Assembly (NCBI RefSeq): GCF_037023725.1
Contig: NZ_CP146077.1
Location: 905,001 to 969,000, forward strand
Direction: 5' to 3'
Length of the DNA: 64,000 nucleotides
Source of the DNA: Pseudomonas bubulae
GTDB lineage: Bacteria > Pseudomonadota > Gammaproteobacteria > Pseudomonadales > Pseudomonadaceae
Shown: positions 8,711 through 17,471 of the stretch, one piece after another
Layout: every line of letters begins with the position of its first letter
How positions within the stretch are numbered: the stretch's first letter is position 1
Program-made: the position numbers and the translations under genes
The notes under the pieces: model-generated
Seen by the model: only the letters and a program-made list of their open reading frames with translations
Databases searched by the model: none
Told to the model about the DNA's origin: nothing

Positions 8711-8882
8711 ATGCTCGAGTACGACGAAGGCGAGGATGATCTCCCGACGCTTTCAAGGCCCGTGATCCGTGTGCTGGAGCATTCGGCACAGGGCGCCTGG
8801 CGAGGTGTTAATTCAGGCGGATGCCGTAATGATGGTGGTATTCGCCAAACCCTCTTCACCTTACAACGATGAAGAGGCGTAA
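8711..8882 (+). pseudogene. Possible frameshifted small gene between amtB and sutA
   Basis: The 440-base gap between amtB and sutA holds a short frame beginning ATG at 8711 (MLEYDEGEDDLPTLSRPV), preceded by GAGGGCAG and a TAGAAT hexamer that could be a ribosome binding site and -10 element. The frame ends at 8872. A second frame, open from 8766, continues from 8805 (VLIQADAVMMVVFAKP) to TAA at 8880. Removing one G near 8804 would join them into about 56 residues. I do not recognise the product. It could be a decayed gene, a sequencing error or chance. Confidence 0.3.
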
Positions 8883-8981
8883 GCCGCGGTTTGCCCAAGG
8901 CTACTTTTTCACCAGCGGTGGTCGACAGTCGCCACAGCTGGTCTATAACTAATCTGCTATACGTATGTCATGGGGTAGAAC

Positions 8982-9308
8982 ATGAGCGACGACGATCTGG
9001 AAAACGATGACCTCGAAGTAGGCGAAGACGACGATACCGAAGAGGGCCTGGAAACGGCCGCCGAGGATGTTGCAGACGACGATGGTGGCGATGATGCGCC
9101 GGCCCCTGCGGCCAAAGGCAAGTCAAAGGCCGCTGTGTCGGTTGATGACCTGCCGAGCGTAGAAGCCAAAAACAAGGAGCGTGATGCTCTGGCCCGCGCC
9201 ATGGAAGAGTTTTTGTCCAAGGGCGGCAAGGTGCAGGAAGTTGAGGCCAATGTGGTGGCTGACCCGCCCAAAAAGCCTGACAACAAGTACGGCAGCCGTC
9301 CTATCTAA
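8982..9308 (+). CDS. sutA: Transcriptional regulator SutA (RNA polymerase-binding)
   Basis: A 108-residue, extremely acidic N-terminus (residues 1-45 mostly D/E) is followed by a short helical region (KERDALARAMEEFLSKGGKV) and a tail ending KKPDNKYGSRPI. This matches SutA of Pseudomonas, a largely disordered protein that binds RNA polymerase during slow growth and raises transcription of ribosomal and other genes. A good terminator follows. Confidence 0.9.
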   Translation: MSDDDLENDDLEVGEDDDTEEGLETAAEDVADDDGGDDAPAPAAKGKSKAAVSVDDLPSVEAKNKERDALARAMEEFLSKGGKVQEVEANVVADPPKKPDNKYGSRPI

Positions 9309-9334
9309 GGATAAGGACCGCTTGCATGCTTGAA

Positions 9335-9366
9335 GAAAAAACCCGCCGTCGCTGCGGGTTTTTTTG
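9335..9366 (+). terminator. Rho-independent terminator after sutA
   Basis: CCCGC (9342-9346) pairs with GCGGG (9354-9358), flanked by A's on the left and seven T's on the right. It lies 30 bases after the sutA stop. Confidence 0.88.
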
Positions 9367-9390
9367 TGGGCGTTGGAAAACTTCACATCC

Positions 9391-9476
9391 CTGTGGCGCG
9401 GGCTTATCGTGATTGCAACATTCCGGTTTGTCTGGCGACCGCGGTGCCTGCAACGCGAGCAAGCCCGCTCCCACAG
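9391..9476. repeat. Family-A REP-like inverted pair (degenerate left arm)
   Basis: The right arm (GCGAGCAAGCCCGCTCCCAC at 9455-9474) is intact. The left arm is decayed (CTGTGGCGCGGGCTTATCGT). It lies between sutA and the convergent yigB gene. See also 25229, 27453, 35005, 43644, 47735, 49550 and 62257. Confidence 0.75.
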
Positions 9477-10163
9477 TTACAAGTGCTTCAACACCAGCGG
9501 CAACTCGCTCAAACAGCCAATTTCCGCATCGGGAGCCTTGTCCCCGTCCCAGTGCTTGCCGCCGGGGTTGAACCACACTGCACGCAGGCCTGCCAATTGC
9601 GCTCCGGCAATATCGTCACCGGGGTGATCGCCCACATGCACCGCCGCCCCTGCTGCCACGCCACCGCGCGCCAGCGCTTCGTGAAACAGGCGCGCGTCCG
9701 GTTTGGCAATGCCAATGTCTTCAGCACACAACACAAACTTGAAGTGATGGCCCAAACCTATTCTTCGCACATCGGCGTTACCGTTGGTCACCACACCCAG
9801 GGCGTAATCCCGTGCCAGCACCATCAGGGTCGGCTCGGCCTGGGGGAATACGTCCAGGGCGTGACGCGCCTCAATAAACACCTCAAAGGCATCATCGGCC
9901 AAAGACGCAGCGTTGGCGTAACCCGCACCGTGCAGCGCATGAAACAGAATGCGCCGACGCAGGGCACTGATCCGGTGCTTGAGCTGCGGCTCCTCGCTCA
10001 ATACCCGCTCGCGAATCGCCTGGAAATGCCCGGCCTCAACAGCGCCCATTTTTGGTGCGTTATCCGTCAGCCAGTTACGCAACACGGCTTCAGCGCTGAC
10101 GATCACCGGGGCGGTGTCCCACAGAGTGTCGTCGAGGTCGAAGGTAATCAGCTCAATCGTCAT
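9477..10163 (-). CDS. yigB: HAD family hydrolase (YigB-like phosphatase)
   Basis: A 228-residue haloacid dehalogenase-superfamily phosphatase. Motif I is DLDDTLWDT with nucleophile Asp near residue 9, motif II is VVTNGNAD, and motifs III/IV lie around AKPDARLF and [11 protein letters not shown]. The E. coli homologue YigB dephosphorylates FMN, and the position beside xerC is the same as in E. coli. The start overlaps the xerC stop by 4 bases, so the two are translationally coupled. Confidence 0.9.
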   Translation of the reverse strand: MTIELITFDLDDTLWDTAPVIVSAEAVLRNWLTDNAPKMGAVEAGHFQAIRERVLSEEPQLKHRISALRRRILFHALHGAGYANAASLADDAFEVFIEARHALDVFPQAEPTLMVLARDYALGVVTNGNADVRRIGLGHHFKFVLCAEDIGIAKPDARLFHEALARGGVAAGAAVHVGDHPGDDIAGAQLAGLRAVWFNPGGKHWDGDKAPDAEIGCLSELPLVLKHL

Positions 10164-11056
10164 TCACTGTCCTTACTGCGTTTGGCCCTTGGATGGGCGC
10201 TGTCGTAGACCGATGCCAGATGCTGGAAATCCAGATGAGTATAAATTTGCGTGGTTTTGATGTCCGCATGCCCGAGCAACTCTTGCACGGCACGCAAGTC
10301 CTGGGAGGACTCCAGCAGATGGCTGGCAAATGAATGGCGCAGCATGTGCGGGTGCAGATTCTGTCCCAGCTCACGCTCACCGGCAGCCTTGACCCGCATT
10401 TGAATTGCCCTTGGCCCAAGGCGCGTACCACGCTGGCTGACGAATACGGCGTCGTCCTTGGGGTTGGCCAGCAACCGCACTGCCAGCCAGGCCTGAAGCG
10501 CCTCCCGGGCCTTCTTGCCGACGGGCAGCACGCGGGTCTTGCTGCCTTTGCCGAGCACTTCGACCAGCCCGTCAGCCAGATCCAGCTGTTCCAGATTTAG
10601 CCCGGTCAGCTCCGACAAGCGCAGGCCCGACGAGTAAAACAGCTCCAGAATGGCCTGATCGCGTTGGGCCAGAAAATCGTCCTCGACACCACCCTCCAGC
10701 AATTGCAGGGCGCGATCGGTATCCAGGGTCTTGGGCAGGCGACGTTCGCCTTTTGGCGGGGCCAGGCCGTTTGCCGGATCGTGGTCGCACAGGCCTTCTC
10801 GATTGAGGTAGTGATAAAGCCCGCGTACCGCCGACAGCAGACGGGCAATACTGCGCGAGGACTGCCCTTGCTGATGCAGACGCGACACCAGTTGGCGCAT
10901 GCGCTGGATATCCAGTGCCGCCCAGCTGGGGATTGATTCCTTGGCGCAAAACGCCAGCACCTTGTTCAGGTCGCGGCGGTAGGCCTCAAGCGTATGCGGG
11001 GACACCTGGCGCTCACTGCGCAGGTGAATGCAGTAAGCGTCCAGTTGCCGTTCCAT
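10160..11056 (-). CDS. xerC: Site-specific tyrosine recombinase XerC
   Basis: A 298-residue tyrosine recombinase that, with XerD, resolves chromosome dimers at dif. The N-terminal core-binding SAM-like domain begins [15 protein letters not shown]. The catalytic domain shows Arg in SGLRLSEL, the [10 protein letters not shown] motif, the LLGHADI motif and the nucleophile Tyr in TQIYTHLDF. It sits in the conserved dapF-DUF484-xerC-yigB order, with 0 bases to DUF484 and a 4-base overlap with yigB. Confidence 0.96.
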   Translation of the reverse strand: MERQLDAYCIHLRSERQVSPHTLEAYRRDLNKVLAFCAKESIPSWAALDIQRMRQLVSRLHQQGQSSRSIARLLSAVRGLYHYLNREGLCDHDPANGLAPPKGERRLPKTLDTDRALQLLEGGVEDDFLAQRDQAILELFYSSGLRLSELTGLNLEQLDLADGLVEVLGKGSKTRVLPVGKKAREALQAWLAVRLLANPKDDAVFVSQRGTRLGPRAIQMRVKAAGERELGQNLHPHMLRHSFASHLLESSQDLRAVQELLGHADIKTTQIYTHLDFQHLASVYDSAHPRAKRSKDSE

Positions 11057-11773
11057 CTAGCGCACCGAGCGCAGCGCGTTGGTAAAGCGCGGCAGCACCC
11101 GGCCCAGCACTTCGGCGATATAGCCGAGGAACAGCGTGCCCACCGAGCTTTTGTAGTGCTGCGGATCGCGACTGGCAATCGCCAGTACACCGTGCAACCC
11201 CAGATGATTAAGGGCTACCACGGCCGTGGAACCGATTTGCTTGCGCTGCTCTTCGCCAAACAGGAAGTCCAGCTCGTGCTCGCGCAAGCTGCCGCTGACG
11301 GTCTTGCCTTCAGTCAACAAGCCACCCAGCGCCCGTTGCGCATCGGCGCTGCTGACCCAACGGCCGACCGGCATCGGGTTGTCACCAAACAGCACCAGGC
11401 TGACAAAGGGCACCTGGAAGTCCTGGCGCAGGCTGTCTTCGACGGCAATCACCAGCTCTTCGAGGCTGGTGGCGTCCATCAGGGCCAGGTTCAGGCGACG
11501 GGTTTTTTCGAACAGACGGTCGTTGTCACGGGCCACGTCCATCAGTTGCGACAAGCGATGACGCATCTCGATATTGCGACTGCGCAGCAGCTCCAGTTGA
11601 CGTTCCACCAGCGAAATGGTGTCGCCACGCTGATGCGGAATGCGCAGCGACAGCAACAGCTCTTCGCGCTGGCTGAAGAAATCCGGATGCTCCTGCAGAT
11701 ACGCTACAACCGTTGCGGCTTGCGAGTTATCCACAGGGACGTCGAGTGCTGCTGGCTGCGTCTTGTCGGTCAT
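11057..11773 (-). CDS. DUF484 family protein (YigA-like)
   Basis: A 238-residue cytoplasmic protein of family DUF484, which has a GAF-like fold after an N-terminal helical region (VVAYLQEHPDFF, then the coiled-coil-like LVERQLELLRSRNIEMRHRL). It is always found between dapF and xerC in gammaproteobacteria; its function is not established. The frame opens at 11815 inside dapF, but the start MTDKTQPAALD at 11773 avoids overlap with dapF and gives the usual N-terminus. Its stop abuts the xerC start. Confidence 0.88.
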   Translation of the reverse strand: MTDKTQPAALDVPVDNSQAATVVAYLQEHPDFFSQREELLLSLRIPHQRGDTISLVERQLELLRSRNIEMRHRLSQLMDVARDNDRLFEKTRRLNLALMDATSLEELVIAVEDSLRQDFQVPFVSLVLFGDNPMPVGRWVSSADAQRALGGLLTEGKTVSGSLREHELDFLFGEEQRKQIGSTAVVALNHLGLHGVLAIASRDPQHYKSSVGTLFLGYIAEVLGRVLPRFTNALRSVR

Positions 11774-11786
11774 CGGTTGCGCTCGC

Positions 11787-12617
11787 TCATAAACGGACTT
11801 GTCCTTCGTAAACACGCATGGCCGGGCCGGTCATGATCACAGAGTGGCCAGGGCCTGCCCATTCGATGGACAACCGGCCACCAGGCAGATCGAGGATCAG
11901 CGGTGAGTCCATCCAGCCCTGGCTGATGGCTGCCACGGCCGCTGCACAGGCGCCGGTGCCGCAGGCCTGGGTTTCCCCGGCGCCGCGTTCCCAGACGCGC
12001 AGTTGCCCGCGCTGACGATCTATCACGTGCAGAAAACCGACATTGACCCGTGCGGGAAAGCGCGGATGGTGTTCAATTTTGGGGCCCAGTTCATGCACCG
12101 GTGCAGCGTTGATATCGTCTACGCGCAGCACCGCATGGGGGTTGCCCATCGAAACGGCAGCCAACTCGACGGTCTGGCCATCGACATCCAGCTCATAGCT
12201 CAACGCCTGGGCGTCGGCCACAAACGGGATATCTGCCGGAACCAGGCGCGGCGGCCCCATGTCGACGCTGATTTGCCCATCGCTGCGCACGTTCAGTTCG
12301 ATAATGCCGCTCTTGGTTTCGACCTTGATCTGGCGCTTGGTGGTCAGGCGCTTGTCGAGCACGAAGCGCGCAAAGCAGCGCGCCCCGTTGCCGCATTGCT
12401 CCACTTCGGAACCGTCGGAGTTGAAGATCCGGTAACGGAAGTCCACCTCCGGGTTACTCGGTGCTTCAACGATCAATAGCTGATCAAAGCCGACACCCGT
12501 GTGCCTGTCACCCCATTGCTTGGCATGCTTGGGCAGGATGTGCGCGTGCTGGCTGACCAGGTCGAGAATCATGAAATCATTGCCCAGGCCGTGCATTTTG
12601 GTAAAACGCAGCAACAT
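11787..12617 (-). CDS. dapF: Diaminopimelate epimerase
   Basis: A 276-residue enzyme converting LL- to meso-diaminopimelate for lysine and peptidoglycan synthesis. The start [16 protein letters not shown] is standard; an open frame upstream to 12728 runs into lysA and is not used. The two catalytic cysteines are visible in [13 protein letters not shown] and [11 protein letters not shown]. It follows lysA by 4 bases in the operon lptM-lysA-dapF. Confidence 0.97.
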   Translation of the reverse strand: MLLRFTKMHGLGNDFMILDLVSQHAHILPKHAKQWGDRHTGVGFDQLLIVEAPSNPEVDFRYRIFNSDGSEVEQCGNGARCFARFVLDKRLTTKRQIKVETKSGIIELNVRSDGQISVDMGPPRLVPADIPFVADAQALSYELDVDGQTVELAAVSMGNPHAVLRVDDINAAPVHELGPKIEHHPRFPARVNVGFLHVIDRQRGQLRVWERGAGETQACGTGACAAAVAAISQGWMDSPLILDLPGGRLSIEWAGPGHSVIMTGPAMRVYEGQVRL

Positions 12618-12621
12618 GGGT

Positions 12622-13869
12622 TTACTCCGGCAGCAGGCTTTCGCCAGCAAACAACTCGGCAACAGTCTCGCGACGACGCACTTCAAACGCCTGATCGCCA
12701 TCCACCAGTACTTCGGCGGCGCGGCCACGGGTGTTGTAGTTCGAGCTCATGACAAAACCATAGGCACCGGCCGAATGCACGGCCAGCAAATCACCTTCGG
12801 CCAGCGCCAGCTGGCGGTCCTTGGCCAGGAAGTCACCGGTTTCGCAGATCGGGCCGACGATGTCGTAGGCGCGGGCTTCGCTGTCACGCGGGCGAACTGC
12901 AGTCACGTCCATCCAGGCCTGGTACAGGGCCGGGCGGATCAGATCGTTCATCGCCGCATCGACGATGGCGAAATCCTTGTGCTCGGTGTGCTTGAGGTAC
13001 TCGACCTGAGTCAGCAGCACGCCAGCATTGGCCACGATGTAACGACCCGGCTCGAACACCAGCGCCAGGTCACGCCCGTCGAGGCGCTCACGCACGGCCT
13101 TGATGTAATCACCGGCCAGTGGCGGCTCTTCATCGCGGTAACGCACGCCCAGGCCGCCACCGAGGTCGATATGACGCAGGTAGATGCCGCAATCGCCCAG
13201 TCGGTCGATCAGTGCCAGCAGGCGGTCGAGAGCGTCGATGAACGGTTCGAGGGTGGTCAGTTGGGAGCCGATATGGCAATCGACACCGACCACTTCCAGG
13301 TTCGGCAATTGAGCGGCACGGATGTAGACATCTTCGGCGTCAGCGATGGCGATGCCGAACTTGTTTTCTTTCAGACCGGTGGAGATGTACGGGTGGGTTC
13401 CCGCATCGACGTCCGGGTTGACCCGCAGCGAAATCGGGGCGCGAACGCCCATTTCGGCGGCCACCACCTGCAAGCGCTCAAGCTCTTCGGTGGACTCGAC
13501 GTTGAAGCAGTGCACGCCCACTTCCAGAGCGCGACGCATGTCATCGCGGGTTTTGCCGACACCGGAAAACACGATCTTGTCAGCCGTGCCGCCAGCGGCC
13601 AGAACACGCTCCAGCTCGCCACGGGACACGATGTCAAAACCGGCGCCCAGACGCGCCAGGACATTGAGCACGCCCAGGTTGGAGTTGGCCTTGACCGCGA
13701 AGCACACCAGGTGCGGCATGCCGTTCAGGGCATCGGCGAAAGCGTTGTACTGCGCCTCGATGTGTGCCCGGGAATAAACATACGTCGGCGTGCCAAAACG
13801 CTCGGCAATGGCCGTCAGCGCAACACCTTCGGCGAACAGCTCGCCGTCCCGGTAATTAAAAGCGTCCAT
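12622..13869 (-). CDS. lysA: Diaminopimelate decarboxylase
   Basis: A 415-residue PLP enzyme of fold type III that makes L-lysine from meso-diaminopimelate. The PLP lysine is in the motif CFAVKANSN, with HIGSQL, GGGLGV and the C-terminal [11 protein letters not shown] visible. It is preceded by lptM (9 bases) and followed by dapF. Confidence 0.97.
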   Translation of the reverse strand: MDAFNYRDGELFAEGVALTAIAERFGTPTYVYSRAHIEAQYNAFADALNGMPHLVCFAVKANSNLGVLNVLARLGAGFDIVSRGELERVLAAGGTADKIVFSGVGKTRDDMRRALEVGVHCFNVESTEELERLQVVAAEMGVRAPISLRVNPDVDAGTHPYISTGLKENKFGIAIADAEDVYIRAAQLPNLEVVGVDCHIGSQLTTLEPFIDALDRLLALIDRLGDCGIYLRHIDLGGGLGVRYRDEEPPLAGDYIKAVRERLDGRDLALVFEPGRYIVANAGVLLTQVEYLKHTEHKDFAIVDAAMNDLIRPALYQAWMDVTAVRPRDSEARAYDIVGPICETGDFLAKDRQLALAEGDLLAVHSAGAYGFVMSSNYNTRGRAAEVLVDGDQAFEVRRRETVAELFAGESLLPE

Positions 13870-13878
13870 GGTGTTCCC

Positions 13879-14034
13879 TTATTGGTGCTTGTGCGATTGC
13901 GATTGCGACGACTTCGCTTGGTCTTCAGGGGATTTGCTGTCATCGGGAAGATACAGCGGTCCTTTTTGACCACAGGCAGAAACAAGGCAGGCGACCGCGA
14001 CGAGCGCAGCAATAGAAGAGATCAGGCGCTTCAT
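13879..14034 (-). CDS. lptM: Small lipoprotein LptM (YifL/LppL)
   Basis: A 51-residue lipoprotein too short for many ORF finders. The signal peptide starts MKRLISSIAALVAVA and ends in the lipobox LVSAC with lipidated Cys21. The mature part begins CGQKGPLYLPD, the LptM hallmark, and ends in a Ser/Gln/His-rich tail. LptM helps mature the LptD/E LPS translocon by aiding disulfide formation. It sits directly upstream of lysA, its standard position. Confidence 0.92.
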   Translation of the reverse strand: MKRLISSIAALVAVACLVSACGQKGPLYLPDDSKSPEDQAKSSQSQSHKHQ

Positions 14035-14237
14035 GGCGAAATCCTTTGAAAAGCATTAATTGCGCCCGAGTATACCGAGCACCCACCAGCTTGCCTATGC
14101 AGCAGAGCGGCCGAGCGTTACGTCCTGTGTGGATGATCAGTGGTCGCGGGCAGATGGCTGTTATGGGGTTTGCAATCGGCCTGGAGCGCCCGTATCTTGC
14201 GAGCTCCGAGCATGACTAGATATTACGAGGTTCCACC

Positions 14238-14570
14238 ATGAGTTTGACTGAAGCCCGTTTTCACGATCTGGTCGATGCCACCCAGGAAAATCTGGAAGAC
14301 ATCTTTGATGACTCTGATCTGGATGTAGATGTAGAGAATTCCGCCGGCATCCTGACAATCAAGTTCGAGAATGGCAAAGCCCTGATCTTCAGCCGTCAGG
14401 CGCCGCTGCTGCAGCTCTGGCTGGCGGCACCCAGCGGCGGTTTTCACTTCGACTACGATGAAAAACGCAGTTCGTGGAAGTGCGATAAAAGCGACGAGCT
14501 GCTCAGCGAAATGGTTCAGCGCCTGACACTGGAACACGCAGGCGCCGAGCTGGAATTTGAAGAGATCTGA
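14238..14570 (+). CDS. cyaY: Frataxin-like iron donor CyaY
   Basis: A 110-residue frataxin homologue that binds iron and modulates IscS during Fe-S cluster assembly. An acidic first helix (residues about 10-35, EENLEDIFDDSDLDVD, separating as TQENLEDIF then DDSDLDVDVE) and the sheet motif QLWLAAPSGGFHFDYD are diagnostic. The ribosome binding site is in ACGAGGTTCCACC. It is divergent from lptM-lysA-dapF. Confidence 0.95.
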   Translation: MSLTEARFHDLVDATQENLEDIFDDSDLDVDVENSAGILTIKFENGKALIFSRQAPLLQLWLAAPSGGFHFDYDEKRSSWKCDKSDELLSEMVQRLTLEHAGAELEFEEI

Positions 14571-14572
14571 CA

Positions 14573-14785
14573 GTGACCGCTTCTGCTAAACCTGCAAAAC
14601 CGCTCTACAGTAACGTTAGTCCGGCAGTGCCGTCCCCCTGCATCAGCACCTGCCGGCTGGATGAGCACAAAGTCTGCCTGGGCTGTTTTCGCCACGTTGA
14701 AGATATTCGCGAGTGGCGCTCGGCAGACGACCAGCGGCGCCGGGTGATTTGTGAACAGGCCCAATTGCGGCAGCGGCTCCCGTAG
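14573..14785 (+). CDS. DUF1289 domain-containing small protein
   Basis: A 70-residue protein starting with GTG two bases after the cyaY stop, so probably co-translated. The DUF1289 core has four cysteines (SPCISTCRL, then VCLGCFRHVEDIREW), which suggests a metal or Fe-S site. The function is unknown; the family is common in proteobacteria and here travels with cyaY. Confidence 0.85.
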   Translation: MTASAKPAKPLYSNVSPAVPSPCISTCRLDEHKVCLGCFRHVEDIREWRSADDQRRRVICEQAQLRQRLP

Positions 14786-14912
14786 CAGCTGCCGCAGGCT
14801 GCGTTCGATTGCGTAGCAATCGCAAAACCTGAGCCCTTTGTTCAACTGACACACCGCAGAGCCTGACTTTACGACGACTGCGTCGCCGAACGCAGCCTGC
14901 GGCAGCTGCTAC
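14781..14912. repeat. Family-B intergenic inverted repeat pair
   Basis: Left arm GTAGCAGCTGCCGCAGGCTG and right arm CAGCCTGCGGCAGCTGCTAC are inverted copies about 90 bases apart. The inner region has secondary inverted pieces (GATTGCGTAGCAATC). It begins inside the last codons of the DUF1289 gene, so the repeat supplies the gene's 3' end. Confidence 0.85.
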
Positions 14913-14974
14913 GGATAATCGTCGTACGCAATCAGGGGGCAGTGTCCCCCCTGCTTGTGTATTTATTTTGCTGT

Positions 14975-15045
14975 GGTAGTGTCCGGGTTCGCCTCGCACT
15001 AACGAGGTTCGTCAAAACCCCGCCATATTCCGGCGGGGTTTTGCT
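14975..15045 (+). ncRNA. Candidate rnk leader attenuator
   Basis: Upstream of rnk lies a small hairpin (CCTCG 14992-14996 with CGAGG 15003-15007) followed by a very strong terminator-type hairpin: eleven pairs between 15014-15024 and 15032-15042, with AAAACCCC/GGGGTTTT and a T-rich tail to 15049. There is no gene for it to terminate directly before it, and the rnk ribosome binding site follows. Pseudomonas rnk genes are known to carry a conserved terminator-containing leader, so this is inferred to be that attenuator. Confidence 0.6.
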
Positions 15046-15077
15046 TTTTCGTGCAGAAAAAAGGAGTCTGCCAGGTC

Positions 15078-15491
15078 ATGAGCACACCAACCCCACTCAT
15101 CCTCACCCGCCTGGACGTACAGCGTCTGGAGCAATTGATCGACAGCTTGCCAGAAACGACTCCTGGCATTGAGGCACTGCAAGCCGAGCTCGATCGCGCC
15201 GAAACCATCGTTGGCCACGAAGAAGTGCCTGCCGGCGTCGTGACCATGAATTCCCGTGTGCATTGTCGCGAAGAAAGCAGTGGCAAGGACTACCGCCTGA
15301 CGCTGGTATACCCAAAAGACGCCAACGCCGACGAAGGCAAGATTTCGATTCTGGCCCCTGTGGGCAGCGCGTTGCTGGGGCTGCAAGTTGGCCAGCACAT
15401 CAACTGGCCTGCTCCCGGTGGCAAGACCCTCAAGCTGGAACTGCTTGAAGTGGAATACCAGCCAAAAGCAGCAAGCGATTTCAGCGCTTAA
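15078..15491 (+). CDS. rnk: Nucleoside diphosphate kinase regulator Rnk
   Basis: A 137-residue protein of the GreA/GreB-related Rnk family. It has a short N-terminal helix pair (TRLDVQRLEQLIDSLPE) and a C-terminal FKBP-like GreA/B domain (VTMNSRV to PGGKTLKLELLEVEYQP). Rnk binds RNA polymerase and was identified as affecting nucleoside diphosphate kinase levels. Start MSTPTPLIL has AAGGAG upstream; the frame extends to a GTG at 15051. Convergent with cyaA, 20 bases apart. Confidence 0.93.
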   Translation: MSTPTPLILTRLDVQRLEQLIDSLPETTPGIEALQAELDRAETIVGHEEVPAGVVTMNSRVHCREESSGKDYRLTLVYPKDANADEGKISILAPVGSALLGLQVGQHINWPAPGGKTLKLELLEVEYQPKAASDFSA

Positions 15492-15511
15492 GACCTTCCG
15501 GATCAGTCATG

Positions 15512-16759
15512 TCACAGCGCAGGCGTTTGCTCGTCACGGGCAAACTGACGCAAAGACCGGTAGCTGACGCTCAGCTCCCGGGCCAGGGCCCGACGCTCAT
15601 GACTGACCTGCTGCGCCTGCCATTGCGAGCGATTGTCGAGCATTGCCAGGTGCTGCTCATCCCAGCCCCATTCGCGGGTCAGGCGCTTGAGTAACCGCCG
15701 CTGCCACAACATGCCTGCCTCGCCATTGCTCAACTCGTGGCCGACCTTCAGGTAGAGGCTGCGGCGAACCAGTTCCAGTCGCTGCAACTCACCCCGGCCC
15801 TCCAGGTAACGCTCAATACGTCGGTAAACCACCACGTAGGGGTCCATCTCATCCAGGTCCAGTTGATTGGCGTACACCCTCTGTTTGAACCCCAGGCTCA
15901 GGCAGCTCACCTGCGGGTGCTCGCTGGCGTACACCTCAATCAGCAGCAGCTTGAGCAGCGACTTGTAGGGCGCCTCAATGCCCTTGAGCAATTGCCACAG
16001 CCCGGCGCCCAGAAACTCGCCGGGGGCAATATGGGCTAGGTGGCCAAGATCAATGGTTTCGTCACGGTCGATTACCCCTGTTTCCAGTAGCCCACAGGCG
16101 AATTCAGCGTACCGCGCTTCCTCATGCACCGGCACCCACCACCACATCGGTGTGCGCCCGGCGAGCCAGATGGCGGTGCGATAAAACTCATCGAGCAACA
16201 ACCTCTGTCGTGGCTCGTCGCCCTCGTCGTTGCGCAATTGTGCATCGATCAAAAAGAAGTGTGCTTCACAGCCCTGGCTCGTCGCCCAAGCTTCCAGGCG
16301 TCGGCATTTTTTGCGCAAGGCCGACACGGCGGCATCATTCAAGTCCGGAGCGAGGCAAACCCACACGTCCATATCGCTTTGCGCGGTCTGGGCCAATGTG
16401 CCGAGGCTGCCCATCAAAAAAAGCCCATGGATCGGTTGTGACTGGCAAGCGTTGCCCATGCTGCAAGAAAAGTCGTGAATCAGATGTCGGGCAGAGGCGA
16501 GGGCGAGTGCGTCAGGTTTATAACCCGACACCCCGGCGGGAGTGCAGTCAGACACATAACCGGGCAAGAGCGGGTGATTGATATGAAAGAGCAGCGCCAA
16601 CAGGTTCAGTAGCGCTTGTTGGCGAGGGGCCAGCCCCTCTACCGCTCGGGCCAGGCGACCCTGATTGACGCGCAAAAAGCGCCCACGCAACTGCTGGAGA
16701 ACCTGTCGCTCAGTTCTCTGGTTCAGTGCGGGCGGAGATAAGTGTGCCCGCGGAATCAT
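15512..16759 (-). CDS. cyaA: Class I adenylate cyclase, C-terminally truncated
   Basis: The 415 residues match the N-terminal catalytic half of class I adenylate cyclases, which make cAMP from ATP. VNQGRLARA near the start, the nucleotidyltransferase-type GS at residues 117-118 (LMGSLGTL) and the metal-binding Asp129/Asp131 (SDMDVWV) are present. Family members in enterobacteria and pseudomonads run to roughly 850-950 residues. This one stops after SYRSLRQFARDEQTPAL, and only 20 bases separate it from the rnk stop, so the regulatory C-terminal half is absent from the locus rather than frameshifted. In E. coli the N-terminal half alone retains cyclase activity, so a functional deregulated enzyme is possible. 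Confidence 0.88.
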   Translation of the reverse strand: MIPRAHLSPPALNQRTERQVLQQLRGRFLRVNQGRLARAVEGLAPRQQALLNLLALLFHINHPLLPGYVSDCTPAGVSGYKPDALALASARHLIHDFSCSMGNACQSQPIHGLFLMGSLGTLAQTAQSDMDVWVCLAPDLNDAAVSALRKKCRRLEAWATSQGCEAHFFLIDAQLRNDEGDEPRQRLLLDEFYRTAIWLAGRTPMWWWVPVHEEARYAEFACGLLETGVIDRDETIDLGHLAHIAPGEFLGAGLWQLLKGIEAPYKSLLKLLLIEVYASEHPQVSCLSLGFKQRVYANQLDLDEMDPYVVVYRRIERYLEGRGELQRLELVRRSLYLKVGHELSNGEAGMLWQRRLLKRLTREWGWDEQHLAMLDNRSQWQAQQVSHERRALARELSVSYRSLRQFARDEQTPAL

Positions 16760-16792
16760 TAATCGTTCAGATCCCGAGGGCGGGGCGTGGCG

Positions 16793-17041
16793 TCAGGCAA
16801 CTTCTTTGGATTCAACAAGAATCGACAGCAGTACTTGGACACTTTCGGCAGCATCACGTCCCAGGCTTGTCAGATAGCCACCATCGGGTTGATCGATCAG
16901 TTTTTTCTCGAACAGGCGCTGCGCCGCGGCGACTTTTTCTGGCGCGGCATGTTGATGAATCTTCAGGCCCTCAAGGGTACTTTCCAAGTCAAACAGTGCA
17001 AGGACTTCCAGTTCGGCAACCAACTCAGGGGTAAACGACAT
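16793..17041 (-). CDS. TIGR02647 family conserved protein
   Basis: An 82-residue protein (MSFTPELVAELEVLALFDLE) matching the TIGR02647 family, which is restricted to gammaproteobacteria and has no established function. It is helical, with GGYLTSLGRDAAE resembling the wing of a small winged-helix protein. It lies upstream of cyaA with 33 bases between. Confidence 0.8.
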   Translation of the reverse strand: MSFTPELVAELEVLALFDLESTLEGLKIHQHAAPEKVAAAQRLFEKKLIDQPDGGYLTSLGRDAAESVQVLLSILVESKEVA

Positions 17042-17194
17042 AAAGACTCCAGACTATGCAGGAAAAGACGACAGCCGCTCTAAGGTGATCCCACTTGTGC
17101 TGACTGTCCAGCAACAGTTCCCACCTTTGCAAAACATCCTGTCGTTATAAGGCAGTTGGAGTGTAGTCGCGTCCCACTTTGCCGCTGGGAAATT

Positions 17195-17334
17195 CGTAGC
17201 AGCTGCCGAAGGAACGAGGCTGCGTCCGGCCGCGCCGCGGTCGTAAAACCGAACCCTGGGCTGTGTCAGAAAAACATCGCGCGCAGTATTTACGGTCGCT
17301 TCGCAACCGGACGCAGCCCTCGGCAGCTGCTACA
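17195..17334. repeat. Family-B intergenic inverted repeat pair
   Basis: Left arm CGTAGCAGCTGCCGAAGGAA and right arm CCCTCGGCAGCTGCTACA, about 100 bases apart, occupy part of the 430-base gap between the TIGR02647 gene and oscA. The rest of the gap (17042-17194) shows nothing beyond likely promoter sequence. Confidence 0.85.
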
Positions 17335-17377
17335 CATGGTGCTCAAGCGCCTATTTTGAGCTTTCAGTTATATAAAC

Positions 17378-17402
17378 ATTCTTAAATAGTATTTTTAAGA
17401 AT
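17378..17402. promoter_or_regulatory. Perfect inverted repeat upstream of oscA-sbp (sulfur regulator site?)
   Basis: ATTCTTAAA (17378-17386) and TTTAAGAAT (17394-17402) form a perfect 9-bp inverted repeat with a 7-base spacer in an AT-rich stretch 70-94 bases before oscA. The position and AT richness fit a binding site for the sulfur-starvation activator CysB, which controls sulfate-uptake genes in pseudomonads. The assignment to CysB is inferred. Confidence 0.5.
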
Positions 17403-17471
17403 ATCTACACCTCACTACTATTGCCCCTACGCCAGCAACCCTGTCGGCACCCCATTTTCAGGAGCAGCACC

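Noticed and set aside
12499-14049. 516-codon open frame antisense to lysA
   Set aside because: Covers the minus-strand lysA, its flanking dapF start and lptM, with no recognisable domain or ribosome binding site.
14573-14785. DUF1289 gene as a chance frame because of its GTG start and repeat at the 3' end
   Set aside because: The four-cysteine DUF1289 core is intact and the gene is coupled to cyaY, so it was kept as a real gene.
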